The notes under the pieces: model-generated
Seen by the model: only the letters and a program-made list of their open reading frames with translations
Told to the model about the DNA's origin: nothing
Database searches by the model: none
Program-made: the position numbers and the translations under genes
Shown here: piece after piece, positions 19,910-29,742 of the stretch
Layout of the letters: each line of letters starts with the position of its first letter
Numbering within the stretch: position 1 is the first letter of the stretch
NCBI RefSeq assembly: GCF_001025135.1
Contig: NZ_AP012323.1
Span: 806,001 to 870,000, forward strand
Direction of reading: 5' to 3'
Length of the DNA stretch: 64,000 nucleotides
From: Bifidobacterium bifidum ATCC 29521 = JCM 1255 = DSM 20456
GTDB lineage: Bacteria > Actinomycetota > Actinomycetes > Actinomycetales > Bifidobacteriaceae

Positions 19910-21315
19910 CTACTTGATAGCGTTGAGCCACTGCTCCTTGGTGGCCTTCTCCGCCTCCAGCTTGGCCTTCTTCTTTGGGTCGGACTCGGTCGCGATCTTC
20001 TCGTCAAGCTCGGCGAGCTGAGCGGTCAGCTGCTCCTCGAAGCTGGACTTGCGGGCGTCGGCCTCCGGATCGGTCTTCTTCCACGCGGCGTCCTCGACGG
20101 CCTTGATCTGCTTGTCGACGGCGTCGAGACGGCCTTCGATGCGGCGCATGTCGTCGCGCGGCACATAGCCGATCTGATCCCACTCGTCTTGGATGGCTCC
20201 CAGCGCCTGACGCGCCTTCTTCGCGGCGGCCTCGTCGGCGACGGGTACCAGGGCCTCGGCCTTCTTCAGCAGCTCCTCCTTTTCTCGGAGGTGCTGATCT
20301 GGTCACGGTCGGCCTGACGCGCGTTGAAGAACTCGTCGGCTGCCTTGCGGAACTGCGCCCACAGCGCGTCGTCATCGCTGCGGCCGACGCGGCCGGCCCG
20401 CTTCCAACGGTCCATCAACTCGTTGAACCGGCGCGAGGTCTCGCCCCATGCGGTCGAGTCCTTCAGCTGGTTCGCCTCGGCGATGATCGCCTCTTTCTCG
20501 GCCTTGGCATGGGCGCGCTCGACGTCGCGGGCCTGCGACCACTTGCGGCGGGCCTGGTTGAACGTGGTGCGTGCGGCGGAGAAACGCTTCCACAGCGCGT
20601 CGGCCTGCGGCTTGTCGATGTGCACGGACGTGCGCTGATGCTGCTGCCACTGGTCGAACAAGGAACGGAACTTGTCGGCGGTGGAACGCCAGTTGATCTC
20701 GTCATCCAGCGAGGATGCGAGGGCCTCGGCCTTCTCGACGATCTTGGTGCGTTCTTCGACAGCCTTGGCGATCGCCGCCTTGCGGGCCTTGGTGAGCTCG
20801 GCCTTCTTCGCGGCGCCGGCCTCCTTCAGCTGCTCGAACTGCTGCTTCAGCGCGGCCATGTCGCCGACCGCCGCGGGCTTGTCGGTCTCCTGCTCAAGGG
20901 ACTTCAGCGTCTCGTCGATCTCGTGCGACTTCACCGTGTCGGAATGCAGGCGGCTCGCCAGCAGATCCAACTTGGCCTTGAGGTCAAGGTAACGACGGGC
21001 GTACAGCGACAGCGCCTCCTCCTTGGAGACGTCGGGGAACTGCCCGACCTCACGCTCGGAGTCGCCCTCCCTGACGTACACGGTACCGTTGTCGTCGACG
21101 CGGCCGAACGCTTCGGCCGCCTTCACCTCGGCGTCCGAATAGCTGGATGCCGAAGCGGCGGGGGCGGGGCGCTTGACCGCTTTCTTGGCGAATGCGGCCG
21201 GCGAAGGGGCGTGGGGTTTCGGCGCGGATGCAGGGGTCGGTGCCGGTGTGGGCGTCGTTGCCTGCTCGGTGGGTTCGGTGGTGTTGTCGGATATGGTGGC
21301 AGTCTCGTCGGCCAT
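19910..21315 (-). pseudogene. DUF349 domain coiled-coil protein, single frameshift
   Basis: The protein has an Ala/Pro/Thr-rich N-terminus (MADETATISDN), then DUF349-type repeats of helical, Trp-containing units (AFGRVDDNGTVYV; then repeated patterns such as WGETSRRFNELMDRWKRAGR). The frame from 21315 stops at 20266, but the family-like continuation (EELLKKAEALVP, then GAIQDEWDQIGYVPRDDMRRIEGRL, to the end at 19910) is in the -1 frame. The break lies in an A4 run at 20280-20283 followed directly by AGGAGG. One missing A would explain it. It could be a sequencing error, a recent mutation, or frameshifting. AAGGAG precedes the ATG. Confidence 0.8.
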
Positions 21316-21354
21316 GGCCAGCTCCTTATAAGCTTGAAGGTAGTCGTTGGCTGG

Positions 21355-21378
21355 GGAAAAATCCGAATGGATTTTTCC
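21355..21378. repeat. Perfect 10-bp inverted repeat between DUF349 gene and hisS
   Basis: GGAAAAATCC-gaat-GGATTTTTCC. It sits 12 nt upstream of the hisS -10 hexamer, in the divergent control region, and could be an operator or an RNA hairpin. Confidence 0.6.
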
Positions 21379-21389
21379 GCAACCTCCCC

Positions 21390-21395
21390 TATTAT
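21390..21395 (+). promoter_or_regulatory. Candidate -10 hexamer of hisS (leaderless)
   Basis: TATTAT ends 8 nt before the GTG start of hisS. There is no Shine-Dalgarno sequence between them. Confidence 0.6.
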
Positions 21396-21403
21396 AGGGA
21401 ATC

Positions 21404-22798
21404 GTGGCTAAAGGCGCATCAATATCAGGATTTCCAGAGTGGCTCCCCTCTGAACGTGTTGTGGAGCAGCGTGTCATCGACACGCTCCGTAGGGTTTTCG
21501 AGCTCAACGGTTTCATCGGCATCGAGACACGCGCGGTGGAACAGGGCTCCAGTCTGCTCAAAAAAGGCGAGACCAGCAAGGAGATTTACCTGCTGTCCCG
21601 TCTGCAGGAGGTCGGGCACGAATCCGACACGCCGGTCAATGACCGGTTGGGTCTGCACTTCGATCTGACCGTGCCGCTGAGCCGGTATGTGGTCGAGCAT
21701 TCCGGCGACCTCGCGTTCCCGTTCAAGCGTTGGCAGATTCAGAAGGTGTGGCGTGGCGAACGTCCGCAGGAAGGACGTTTCCGCGAGTTCGTCCAGGCCG
21801 ATATCGACGTAATCGGCAACGGCGACCTGCCCGACCATTACGAGGTCGAGCTGCCGCTGGTCATGGTGTCGGCTCTTGAGGAGCTGCGCGCATTCGGCCT
21901 ACCCAAGGCGACCGTGCACGCGAACAACCGCAAGCTGTCCGAAGGCTTCTACCGCGGACTTGGCCTGACCGACATCGAGGGAGTGCTTCGCGAGATCGAC
22001 AAGCTCGACAAGATCGGCGCGGACGAAGTGGCGAAGCTGCTCGTCGACACGTGCGGCGCCGATGAAGCGCAGGCCCGCGCCTGCCTGGAACTGGCCGAAC
22101 TCACCGCCGCCGACGGCAAGGAGCTCGCCGACAAGTTCGACGCGCTGTGCGCCGCGCACGGCATCGCGGCCGATTCCGCCGCGTACATGCTGGCCCGGCA
22201 GGGACTGGACACGCTCGCGATGATCGTCGACGAAGCCGCCCTCATCCGCCCGGGCGCGGTGATCGCCGACCTGAAGATCGCCCGTGGACTCGACTACTAC
22301 ACCGGTTCCGTATACGAGACCTTCCTCGACGGGGCGGCGTCGCTTGGCTCGATCTGCTCCGGCGGCCGTTACGACAACCTCGCCTCGCAGGGCAACCGCA
22401 AGTACCCGGGCGTCGGCCTGTCCATCGGCCTGAGCCGTCTCGTGTCGTACATGCTGCACTCCGCCGGAGCGCACGCCAGCCGCGTCTGCCCGGCATCCGT
22501 GCTCGTCGCCGTGTGGAATGAGCAGGATCGCTCCGCCGCGAATCTCATCGCGAACACGCTGCGCTCCCGCGGCATCGCCGCGGACGTCGCGCCCACTGCG
22601 GCCAAACTTGGCAAGCAGATCAAATATGCCGACAAGCTTGGCATCCCGTATGTGTGGTTCCCGGCCGGCGCGACGGACGGCGACGACACGGCATCCGACG
22701 AGGTCAAGAACATCGTCACCGGCGATCAGCAGCCGGCCGATCCCAAGTCGTGGCAACCGGATACTGTGTATGCCCGGCAAACCGTTGTAATCGACTGA
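21404..22798 (+). CDS. hisS: Histidyl-tRNA synthetase
   Basis: A 464-residue class II synthetase that charges tRNA-His. The class motifs are visible: motif 2 (GERPQEGRFREFVQADIDVIG, residues ~125-145), the histidine-A region ARGLDYYTGSVYE (~290-302), SGGRYDNL, and motif 3 (GVGLSIGLSRL). A C-terminal anticodon-binding domain begins near residue 360. Translation most likely starts at GTG, directly downstream of a -10 hexamer, so the mRNA is probably leaderless. aspS follows 83 nt later, a pairing seen in many Actinobacteria. Confidence 0.96.
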   Translation: MAKGASISGFPEWLPSERVVEQRVIDTLRRVFELNGFIGIETRAVEQGSSLLKKGETSKEIYLLSRLQEVGHESDTPVNDRLGLHFDLTVPLSRYVVEHSGDLAFPFKRWQIQKVWRGERPQEGRFREFVQADIDVIGNGDLPDHYEVELPLVMVSALEELRAFGLPKATVHANNRKLSEGFYRGLGLTDIEGVLREIDKLDKIGADEVAKLLVDTCGADEAQARACLELAELTAADGKELADKFDALCAAHGIAADSAAYMLARQGLDTLAMIVDEAALIRPGAVIADLKIARGLDYYTGSVYETFLDGAASLGSICSGGRYDNLASQGNRKYPGVGLSIGLSRLVSYMLHSAGAHASRVCPASVLVAVWNEQDRSAANLIANTLRSRGIAADVAPTAAKLGKQIKYADKLGIPYVWFPAGATDGDDTASDEVKNIVTGDQQPADPKSWQPDTVYARQTVVID

Positions 22799-22807
22799 TT
22801 TTCGTCA

Positions 22808-22835
22808 GCGCCCGTCCTCTGCCGGGGACGGGCGC
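22808..22835 (+). terminator. GC-rich hairpin between hisS and aspS
   Basis: GCGCCCGTCC / GGACGGGCGC, exact 10-bp stem with an 8-nt loop and no T run. It may attenuate or process the hisS-aspS transcript rather than fully terminate it. Confidence 0.5.
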
Positions 22836-22881
22836 GCGTTGCAGGGAAACCATTGCATAGATTGCATAAGAAAGAGGAAGC

Positions 22882-24678
22882 ATGAGCCAGACGGCTTACA
22901 GAACACATCATGCCACCGAGGTGACCGAAGCACTCGTCGGTCAGAAGGTGACGCTCGCAGGTTGGGTCGATCGTCGCCGCGATCACGGCGGCGTGGCGTT
23001 CATCGATTTGCGCGACAACTCCGGCTTGGTGCAGATCGTCATCTACGACGAGGAGATGGCGCGCCCGCTGCGCTCCGAGTTCGTCATCCAGGTCACCGGC
23101 GAGGTTCGTCTGCGCCCGGACGGCAACGAGAACACGCATCTGGCCACCGGCAAGATCGAAGTCGTCGTCGAGACCATCGATGTGCTCGCCAAGTCCGATG
23201 CGCTGCCGTTCCAGGTGTCCACCGCGCTCGAAAACGAGTCCGAGAACAAGCTGCCCGGCGAAGATGTGCGACTGAAGTACCGTTACCTCGACCTTCGCCG
23301 TCCGTCCATGCAGCACAACCTCAAGTTGCGCTCCGACATGGCCAAGGCCGCCCGCCACGCGCTGGAGGAGATGGACTTCACCGAGGTCGAGACCCCGACC
23401 TTCATCAAGTCCACCCCGGAAGGTGCCCGCGACTTCGTCGTGCCCGCCCGTCTGGTGCCTGGCTCCTGGTACGCGCTGCCGCAGTCCCCGCAGCTCTTGA
23501 AGCAGCTGCTCATGGTCTCCGGCGTCGAGCGCTACTACCAGCTCGCCCGCTGCTACCGTGACGAAGACTTCCGCGCCGACCGCCAGCCCGAGTTCACCCA
23601 GCTCGACATGGAGATGGCGTTCGTCGACCAGGAGGACGTGATGGCCATGGCCGAGAAGGTCATCGCCGCCATCTGGAAGTCCGCCGGCTACGACGTGCAG
23701 CTGCCGATTCAGCGCATCACCTGGCAGGATGCCATGGACAAGTACGGCTCCGACAAGCCGGACCTGCGTTTCGGCAATCCGCTCGTCGAGCTCACCGAAT
23801 ACTTCAAGGACACGCCGTTCCGCGTGTTCCAGGCCGACTACGTCGGCGCCGTCGTCTTCAAGGGCGGTGCCGCCACCCCGCGTCGTCAGTTCGACGCATG
23901 GCAGGAGTGGGCCAAGCAGCGCGGCGCCAAGGGCCTCGCCTACGTGTCCTTCACCGAGGATGGCGAGCTCAAGGGACCCGTCGCCAAGAACCTGTCCGAC
24001 TCCGAGCGCGAGGGCCTGATGGCCGCCGTCGGTGCCGAGTCCGGCGACGCCGTGTTCTTCGCCGCCGGCTCCCGCGAATCCTCCCAGCTGCTGCTGGGTG
24101 CCGTGCGCGTGGAGCTCGCCCGTCGCGCGGGTCTGCTCGATCCGAAGAAGTTCGCCTTCACCTGGGTCGTGGACTTCCCGCTGTTCAAGCCCACCGACGA
24201 CCCGGATGACGATGATGTGGCCGTCGGCCACTCCAAGTGGACCTCCATGCACCACCCGTTCACCATGCCGAGCAAGGACTGGATCGACAAGTTCGATCAG
24301 GATCCCGAGCACGCCATGTCTGACTCCTACGACATCGTCTGCAACGGCGAGGAGATGGGCGGCGGTTCCGTGCGTATCCACCGCGACGACATTCAGGACC
24401 GCGTCCTCAACGTCCTCGGCATCGCTCCCGAAGAGGCCAAGGAGAAGTTCGGCTTCCTCCTCGACGCCTTCAAGTTCGGCGCCCCGCCTCACGCGGGCAT
24501 CGCCCTGGGCTGGGACCGCACCGTGTCCATCCTCGCCGGTGCCGACACCATTCGCGACGTCATCGCCTTCCCGAAGGCCGGTGGCGGTCGTGACCCGCTG
24601 ACCGGCGCCCCGGCTCCGATCAGTGACGAGCAGCGTGCCGAGACCGGCGTCGACTACGACCCGGATGCCGAAGACTGA
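22882..24678 (+). CDS. aspS: Aspartyl-tRNA synthetase
   Basis: A 598-residue bacterial-type class II synthetase. An N-terminal OB-fold anticodon-binding domain (residues ~1-105), a catalytic core with motif 2 ([19 protein letters not shown]), the bacterial insertion (GAD) domain (~290-420), and motif 3 ([27 protein letters not shown]) near the C-terminus are all present. Full length for the family. GAGGAAG precedes the ATG. A strong terminator ends the hisS-aspS unit. Confidence 0.97.
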   Translation: MSQTAYRTHHATEVTEALVGQKVTLAGWVDRRRDHGGVAFIDLRDNSGLVQIVIYDEEMARPLRSEFVIQVTGEVRLRPDGNENTHLATGKIEVVVETIDVLAKSDALPFQVSTALENESENKLPGEDVRLKYRYLDLRRPSMQHNLKLRSDMAKAARHALEEMDFTEVETPTFIKSTPEGARDFVVPARLVPGSWYALPQSPQLLKQLLMVSGVERYYQLARCYRDEDFRADRQPEFTQLDMEMAFVDQEDVMAMAEKVIAAIWKSAGYDVQLPIQRITWQDAMDKYGSDKPDLRFGNPLVELTEYFKDTPFRVFQADYVGAVVFKGGAATPRRQFDAWQEWAKQRGAKGLAYVSFTEDGELKGPVAKNLSDSEREGLMAAVGAESGDAVFFAAGSRESSQLLLGAVRVELARRAGLLDPKKFAFTWVVDFPLFKPTDDPDDDDVAVGHSKWTSMHHPFTMPSKDWIDKFDQDPEHAMSDSYDIVCNGEEMGGGSVRIHRDDIQDRVLNVLGIAPEEAKEKFGFLLDAFKFGAPPHAGIALGWDRTVSILAGADTIRDVIAFPKAGGGRDPLTGAPAPISDEQRAETGVDYDPDAED

Positions 24679-24703
24679 GTAACATCTCGCTGTCTTCTTT
24701 GAC

Positions 24704-24740
24704 GGGAGGGCCCAGACCATACAGGTCGGGGCCCTCTTTG
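24704..24740 (+). terminator. Rho-independent terminator of aspS
   Basis: Stem GAGGGCCCAGACC / GGTCGGGGCCCTC (one mismatch), 5-nt loop, followed by TTTG. Confidence 0.85.
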
Positions 24741-24825
24741 CATATCCGTCTGCGCAGTACACAGGCCGTTTTTTTTCGCAGTTGTCCGCACCCTGCTACC
24801 CGTGAGGATTGCCGAACTGCTGTTT

Positions 24826-24876
24826 TGCGTTCCTATGTGCGCGCCGAAACGACAAGTGCGCGCACATAGCGACGCA
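24826..24876. repeat. Long interrupted inverted repeat downstream of aspS
   Basis: CTATGTGCGCGC and GCGCGCACATAG (perfect 12-bp arms, 13-nt spacer) are flanked by a second pair TGCGT/ACGCA two or three bases further out. It lies in the 218-nt gap before the dead response regulator. No T run; function unknown. Otherwise the gap 24741-24958 holds only a T8 run near 24770. Confidence 0.6.
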
Positions 24877-24958
24877 ATGACGGCCAAAGCACATCAGATG
24901 CATGCCATATCGACCATCTGATGATGGGCGATGAGGTCGGGCAGGGCACAATGGGATC

Positions 24959-25468
24959 GTGATCACCATTGGAATCGTGGATAACGACCGGTTCGCATTG
25001 CCCATGCTGGATATGCCGCTGACCGACATTCCCGGTCCCGAGATCTGCCGGCGTGTTCGTGCTGCATCAGCCGACATCGTGGTACTTGGCATCACATCGT
25101 ATTCGTTGGATCATTACCGTCAGCTGGCGATCGATGCGGGCGCCCAGGGGTTGATTGCCAAAAGCGTGACGCCGAAGGAACTCGCCGAAGCCATGCGGAA
25201 TGTCCTAGTACGGCCGTTCCCGGGTTTCCCGACCACGGAACAGGCACATGGGTCGATAGTATCGGCATCGGCGCGACGGCCCCGGACACTGTCGAAGCGG
25301 GAGCGTGAGGTGTTGGGTCTGTATGCCGACAACTATTCGACGGCGTAGATTGCGGAGCGCCTGGGAATAGCGGATTCGACGGTGTCCGTGGTGGTGCGGC
25401 ACGCGAAGGTCAAGCTCGACGTCGCCGCTCGGTCGGAGGCCGTGCGCGTGTTTCGTGCATTGTACTGA
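24959..25468 (+). pseudogene. Decayed NarL/LuxR-family response regulator
   Basis: The frame begins like a receiver domain (MITIGIVDNDRFALPML) and jumps directly to DMPLTDIPGPEICRRVRA, so about 35-40 residues of the receiver are missing. The rest of the receiver and the LuxR-type helix-turn-helix follow (TLSKREREVLGLYADNYSTA). A TAG stop at 25346-25348 interrupts the recognition region; beyond it the same frame continues IAERLGIADSTVSVVVRHAKVKL to TGA at 25466. The TAG occupies the position where related proteins have Glu (GAG), consistent with a point mutation. Two independent lesions make this a pseudogene. Confidence 0.85.
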
Positions 25469-25527
25469 GTCGAATACGGCTTGAACATCGTGCGTCTGTT
25501 TACGGTGACCACCCCCAGCCGCCGGTA

Positions 25528-25707
25528 CCGATCGAAGCCGCTGCCATGTCGATCCGGCATGTTGATGACGTCATGCGTGTCATGCAGCGCCCGCATGACG
25601 ATGGAGCGCAGCGATTGTGCTTCCGCTTCCTCCAGCAGCCCTGCGTCGAGGTCATGATCGATACGCATGACCGCGTAGGCGAGATCGTTGGAGATTCGGT
25701 CGTGCAC
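25528..25707 (-). pseudogene. Inverted fragment of a sensor kinase DHp (HisKA_3-like) domain
   Basis: On the minus strand the frame reads VHDRISNDLAYAVMRIDHDLD, then LLEEAEAQSLRSIVMRALHDTHDVINM. This looks like the H-box and the two dimerisation helices of a NarL-type kinase. It matches the segment absent from the kinase remnant at 19117-19747, which breaks off at VHDS. Neither start codon nor other kinase domains are attached. The plus strand of the same DNA is read as the N-terminus of the YbaK frame, which therefore is probably not native there. Confidence 0.6.
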
Positions 25708-26052
25708 ACGCACAAGACCCGCAAGGCACCGCCCGAATTCGCCGCGGCTTTCGTCACCGCGGACACGCACGCCGACCTCAACGGCGTGGTCAAGCACACG
25801 CTGGAGGTGTCCAAGGTCAGTTTCGTGCCGATTGACGCGGCCGTCGAGGCGACCGGCATGGAGTCGGGCGGCATGTCGCCGATCGGACTGCCCGATGACT
25901 GGCCGCTGCTCGTCGACCAGCATGTGCTGTCGATTCCCAAGCTGTATCTCGGCTCCGGCATCCGCCCGTCCAAACTGGTGGTCGACGGCTCGATCTTCGC
26001 TGATATTCCCGGCGTCCGATTCGTCCCCGGTCTGGGCAAGCCCCGGCAGTAA
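25546..26052 (+). pseudogene. YbaK/aminoacyl-tRNA editing domain protein, probably 5'-truncated
   Basis: A 168-residue open frame. From about residue 55 it matches a YbaK-type tRNA-editing domain: FVTADTHADLNGVVKHTLEVSKVSF, EATGMESGGMSPIGLPDDWPLLVDQ, LYLGSGIRPSKLVVDGS. The first ~54 residues do not resemble the family and coincide with an antisense kinase fragment, so the native N-terminus appears to have been replaced by rearrangement. The frame is still open from ATG 25546 and a product may be made, but the missing part should compromise the fold. It lies 95 nt before gluA with no sign of co-transcription. Confidence 0.6.
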
Positions 26053-26133
26053 GACGCCGTGCGGCCGCGGGCGAGTCGCACAGGCGAGTCGCATGTTGGA
26101 CGAGAATGTGAGCTTCTTGTGCCTTCAATAGTT

Positions 26134-26139
26134 TATACT
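26134..26139 (+). promoter_or_regulatory. Candidate -10 hexamer of gluA (leaderless)
   Basis: TATACT ends 7 nt before the ATG of gluA. The 7-nt interval (gctcaat) holds no Shine-Dalgarno sequence. Confidence 0.6.
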
Positions 26140-26146
26140 GCTCAAT

Positions 26147-26947
<801 letters not shown>

Positions 26948-26962
26948 TTGGTCGTGACGCAT

Positions 26963-27802
26963 ATGACGGTATTCAACACTCGCATCAGGCGCATCGCCCG
27001 CCGCGCGCTCGCGGCGCTCGCCGCCGTGGCATGCGCGATGTCGCTGGCCGCGTGCGGCGCCGACGAAAGCGGCAAGATACGCATCGGCATCAAGTTCGAC
27101 CAGCCCGGCCTCGGCTTCAAGAAATCCGGAACATACGTCGGCTTCGACGTGGACGTGGCCAAGTACGTCGCCAAGAAGCTCGGCTATTCCGAAGACGAGA
27201 TCGTCTGGAAGGAAGCCCCCTCCAAGCAGCGTGAGGCCATGCTGCAGAACGGCGACGTCGACATGATCCTCGCCACCTACTCGATCACCGACGAGCGCAA
27301 GAACGCGGTCTCCTTCGCCGGCCCGTACTTCGTGGCCGGGCAGGACCTGCTCGTGCGCAAGGACGACCATTCCATCAACGGCCCCGAAGACCTCAACGGC
27401 AAGCGCCTGTGCTCGGTCACCGGTTCCACTTCGGCCGCCACAGTCAAGGAGAAATTCGCCTCCGAAGTGCAGCTCATGGAGCAGCCCGGCTATGCGGAAT
27501 GCGCCACGGCGCTGTTCTCCGGCATCGTGGACGCGGTCACCACCGACGACATCATCCTCGCCGGCCTCGCCTCCGCCTCGCGCGGCAAGCTGCGCGTCGT
27601 CGGCCAGCCGTTCACGCAGGAATACTACGGCGTGGGCATCAAGAAGGGCGACACGGCGCTCGCCAAGAAGATCAACGCCGCCATCGCCGAGATGATCAAG
27701 GACGGTTCCTGGGAGCGCGCCATCGCCGACAACACCGAGGGCACGTCGTACACGCCGAACGCGGAGTACAACCCGCCGAAACCGACCGAGGGGGAGAAGT
27801 AG
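26963..27802 (+). CDS. gluB: Glutamate-type ABC transporter substrate-binding lipoprotein
   Basis: A 279-residue solute-binding protein. The N-terminal signal ends in the lipobox LAAC (MSLAACGADES), so the Cys should be lipidated and the protein tethered outside the membrane. The SBP_bac_3-type body begins IRIGIKFDQPGLGFK and contains GFDVDVAKYVAKKLG and EAPSKQREAMLQNGDVDMILATYSIT. The start at ATG 26963 is preferred over upstream TTG or GTG codons because it gives a normal signal peptide. The substrate (glutamate or a similar polar amino acid) is inferred from the operon type. Confidence 0.93.
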   Translation: MTVFNTRIRRIARRALAALAAVACAMSLAACGADESGKIRIGIKFDQPGLGFKKSGTYVGFDVDVAKYVAKKLGYSEDEIVWKEAPSKQREAMLQNGDVDMILATYSITDERKNAVSFAGPYFVAGQDLLVRKDDHSINGPEDLNGKRLCSVTGSTSAATVKEKFASEVQLMEQPGYAECATALFSGIVDAVTTDDIILAGLASASRGKLRVVGQPFTQEYYGVGIKKGDTALAKKINAAIAEMIKDGSWERAIADNTEGTSYTPNAEYNPPKPTEGEK

Positions 27803-27803
27803 C

Positions 27804-28481
27804 ATGGACGGATTCATCCAACTGTTCAGCGAGTACGACGTTCCCGCCGCGTTCCTGGTCAACATCGAACTGACGCTGTGGTCGGCGCTGTTCTCGCTGA
27901 TTCTCGGCGTGGTGCTGGTCATGATGCGCATCTCGCCGATATCCTCGCTGCGCACCGTCGCCGGAGCCTACGTGGAACTGTTCAAGAACCTGCCGCTGAC
28001 CATCATCATGGTGTTCATGGTGCTGGGCGCCTACGCGCAGCTCAAGCTCACGTTCTCCGACACGTTCGTCACGAACTTCTTCTGGCTGGCGGTGACGGGC
28101 CTGAGCCTGTACACCGCGGCGTTCGTGTGCGAGTCGCTGCGTTCAGGCATCAACACCGTGCCGATCGGCCAGGCCGAGGCGGCTCGTGCGCTCGGATTGG
28201 GCTTCATGCAGTCGGCCACGCAGATCATCCTGCCGCAGGCGTTCCGCGGCTCGGTCGCGCCTCTCGGCAATACGCTGATCGCGTTGCTGAAGAACTCCAC
28301 GGTGGCCGCGGCCGCGTCGGTGGCCACGGAGACGTCGTCGCTGATGAGCACGATGATCGAATTCCACCCGGACGTGATCGTGCAGATCTTCCTGATCTTC
28401 GCGTTCGGCTATGTGATTCTCATCATCCCGATCGGCATGCTGACCACGTACCTGTCCAACAAGCTCGCCGTGCGGAGGTGA
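27804..28481 (+). CDS. gluC: Amino-acid ABC transporter permease (GluC type)
   Basis: A 225-residue HisM-type permease with about five membrane helices. The EAA loop that contacts the ATPase is visible (GQAEAARALGLGFMQSATQIILPQAFRGSVAPLGN). It begins 1 nt after the gluB stop codon; GGGGGAGAAG lies upstream. It forms the channel with the following permease. Confidence 0.94.
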   Translation: MDGFIQLFSEYDVPAAFLVNIELTLWSALFSLILGVVLVMMRISPISSLRTVAGAYVELFKNLPLTIIMVFMVLGAYAQLKLTFSDTFVTNFFWLAVTGLSLYTAAFVCESLRSGINTVPIGQAEAARALGLGFMQSATQIILPQAFRGSVAPLGNTLIALLKNSTVAAAASVATETSSLMSTMIEFHPDVIVQIFLIFAFGYVILIIPIGMLTTYLSNKLAVRR

Positions 28482-28485
28482 CGAC

Positions 28486-29574
28486 ATGGCTGATACTTCC
28501 AATTCCGTATTGTTCGACCAGCCCGGTCCCAAGGGACGTCGCACCATCCGCATCGTCAACTGGGTCGCCGCGCTGATCTTTGTCGGCGTGCTGGTGCTGA
28601 TCCTGATGCGCCTGCACAACCCGCCGGACGGCGAGAACCAGCTGAGCTGGGAGCTGTGGAAGCCCGCGCTGGAGCGTGAGGCGTGGACTGATTTCTATCT
28701 TCCCGGCCTGTGGATGACGGTCAAGGCGTCCATCGTCGCCGTTGTCGGCTCCGTGGTGTTCGGCCTGGTGTTCGGCGTCGGCCGACTGCTGCCGAACGTG
28801 GTGCTGCGGGCGATCTCGTCGGTCGTCGTGGAGTTCTGCCGCGCGGTGCCGGTACTGCTGCTGATGATCTTCTTCTGGCGCTGGTTCGCGTTCGCGGGAC
28901 TGTCCAGCCCGTCCTACTGGGCAGTGGTGCTGGCCCTGGTGCTGTATAACGGCTCCGTGGTCGCCGAGCTGGTGCGTTCCGGCGTCGGCAACCTACTGAA
29001 CGGGCAGCGTGAGGCGTCGCTCGCACTGGGACTGACCGAGACGCAGTCGCTGATGCAGATCGAGGTGCCGCAGGCCGTCTACGCGATGTTGCCGGCCGCC
29101 GTCACGCAGCTGGTCGTGGTGCTCAAGGATACCGCGCTTGGATCGATCATCATGTACACCGATCTGCTGCAGGAGTCGCGCCGTCTCGGCTCGATGTACT
29201 TCAACATCCTGCAGACGCTGGTCGTGGCCGCGGTCGTGTACTTCATCGTCTGCTGGCTGCTGTCGCGTCTGGCCGAATGGCTGCCGTCGCGCATGCAGCA
29301 GCGCACCGCGGCGCCGGCCGAACCGGAACCAGTTCCGCCGATCGCGATCATGGATCCGTCCAACGTCAACCAGATCGCCGTCGCCAAGGAGGTCGAGGAG
29401 CGCCCCCTGCGCGGCACGCCGCTCACATACCACGCGCACCATCGCGGCAGCAACGCCTCGATCCACAACTGGCAGCGCACGCGCTACGAGCAGGGCTTCG
29501 ACGAGGCCCATCCCGATCCGCAGGGCGGAGATGAGGGCGATGCCGAGCAGAAGAACGCTGAAGACGACGCGTAA
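28486..29574 (+). CDS. gluD: Amino-acid ABC transporter permease (GluD type)
   Basis: A 362-residue permease, longer than GluC. It has an extra N-terminal membrane helix, the core permease domain with EAA loop (GQREASLALGLTETQSLMQIEVPQAVYAMLPA), and a hydrophilic C-terminal tail of about 85 residues rich in Glu, Asp and Arg that is outside the conserved domain. It starts 4 nt after gluC with GGAGGTG upstream and ends the operon. Confidence 0.94.
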   Translation: MADTSNSVLFDQPGPKGRRTIRIVNWVAALIFVGVLVLILMRLHNPPDGENQLSWELWKPALEREAWTDFYLPGLWMTVKASIVAVVGSVVFGLVFGVGRLLPNVVLRAISSVVVEFCRAVPVLLLMIFFWRWFAFAGLSSPSYWAVVLALVLYNGSVVAELVRSGVGNLLNGQREASLALGLTETQSLMQIEVPQAVYAMLPAAVTQLVVVLKDTALGSIIMYTDLLQESRRLGSMYFNILQTLVVAAVVYFIVCWLLSRLAEWLPSRMQQRTAAPAEPEPVPPIAIMDPSNVNQIAVAKEVEERPLRGTPLTYHAHHRGSNASIHNWQRTRYEQGFDEAHPDPQGGDEGDAEQKNAEDDA

Positions 29575-29636
29575 TGACCCGGTAGATTACGGTCCGCGCA
29601 GGAATACGCGGACAGCGTCCCACAGCCTGACCCGAT

Positions 29637-29685
29637 AACGGCCGGGCCGGCACTCCCCGACAGGGGATGCGCCGGTCCGGCCGTT
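29637..29685. terminator. Large GC-rich hairpin after gluD
   Basis: AACGGCCGGGCCGGC and GCCGGTCCGGCCGTT pair (one mismatch) around an inner CTCCCC/GGGGA stem. No strong T run follows, but the position at the end of the operon suggests termination. Confidence 0.6.
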
Positions 29686-29730
29686 CGATATTCCGCCGCG
29701 GAAATGCTTCACAAGGCGGCGCATGGGACG

Positions 29731-29736
29731 TACAAT
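29731..29736 (+). promoter_or_regulatory. Candidate -10 hexamer of the PPK2 gene (leaderless)
   Basis: TACAAT ends 6 nt before the ATG; the interval is CGGGGC, with no room for a Shine-Dalgarno sequence. Confidence 0.6.
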
Positions 29737-29742
29737 CGGGGC

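Noticed and set aside
20266..20290. Programmed -1 frameshifting as firm explanation for the DUF349 break
   Set aside because: There is no canonical slippery heptamer (X XXY YYZ) in the zero frame and no clear downstream pseudoknot; a one-base error or mutation is simpler. Kept only as a possibility.
22726..24762. 678-residue open frame antisense to aspS
   Set aside because: Antisense shadow; aspS has all class II motifs and uses the same DNA.
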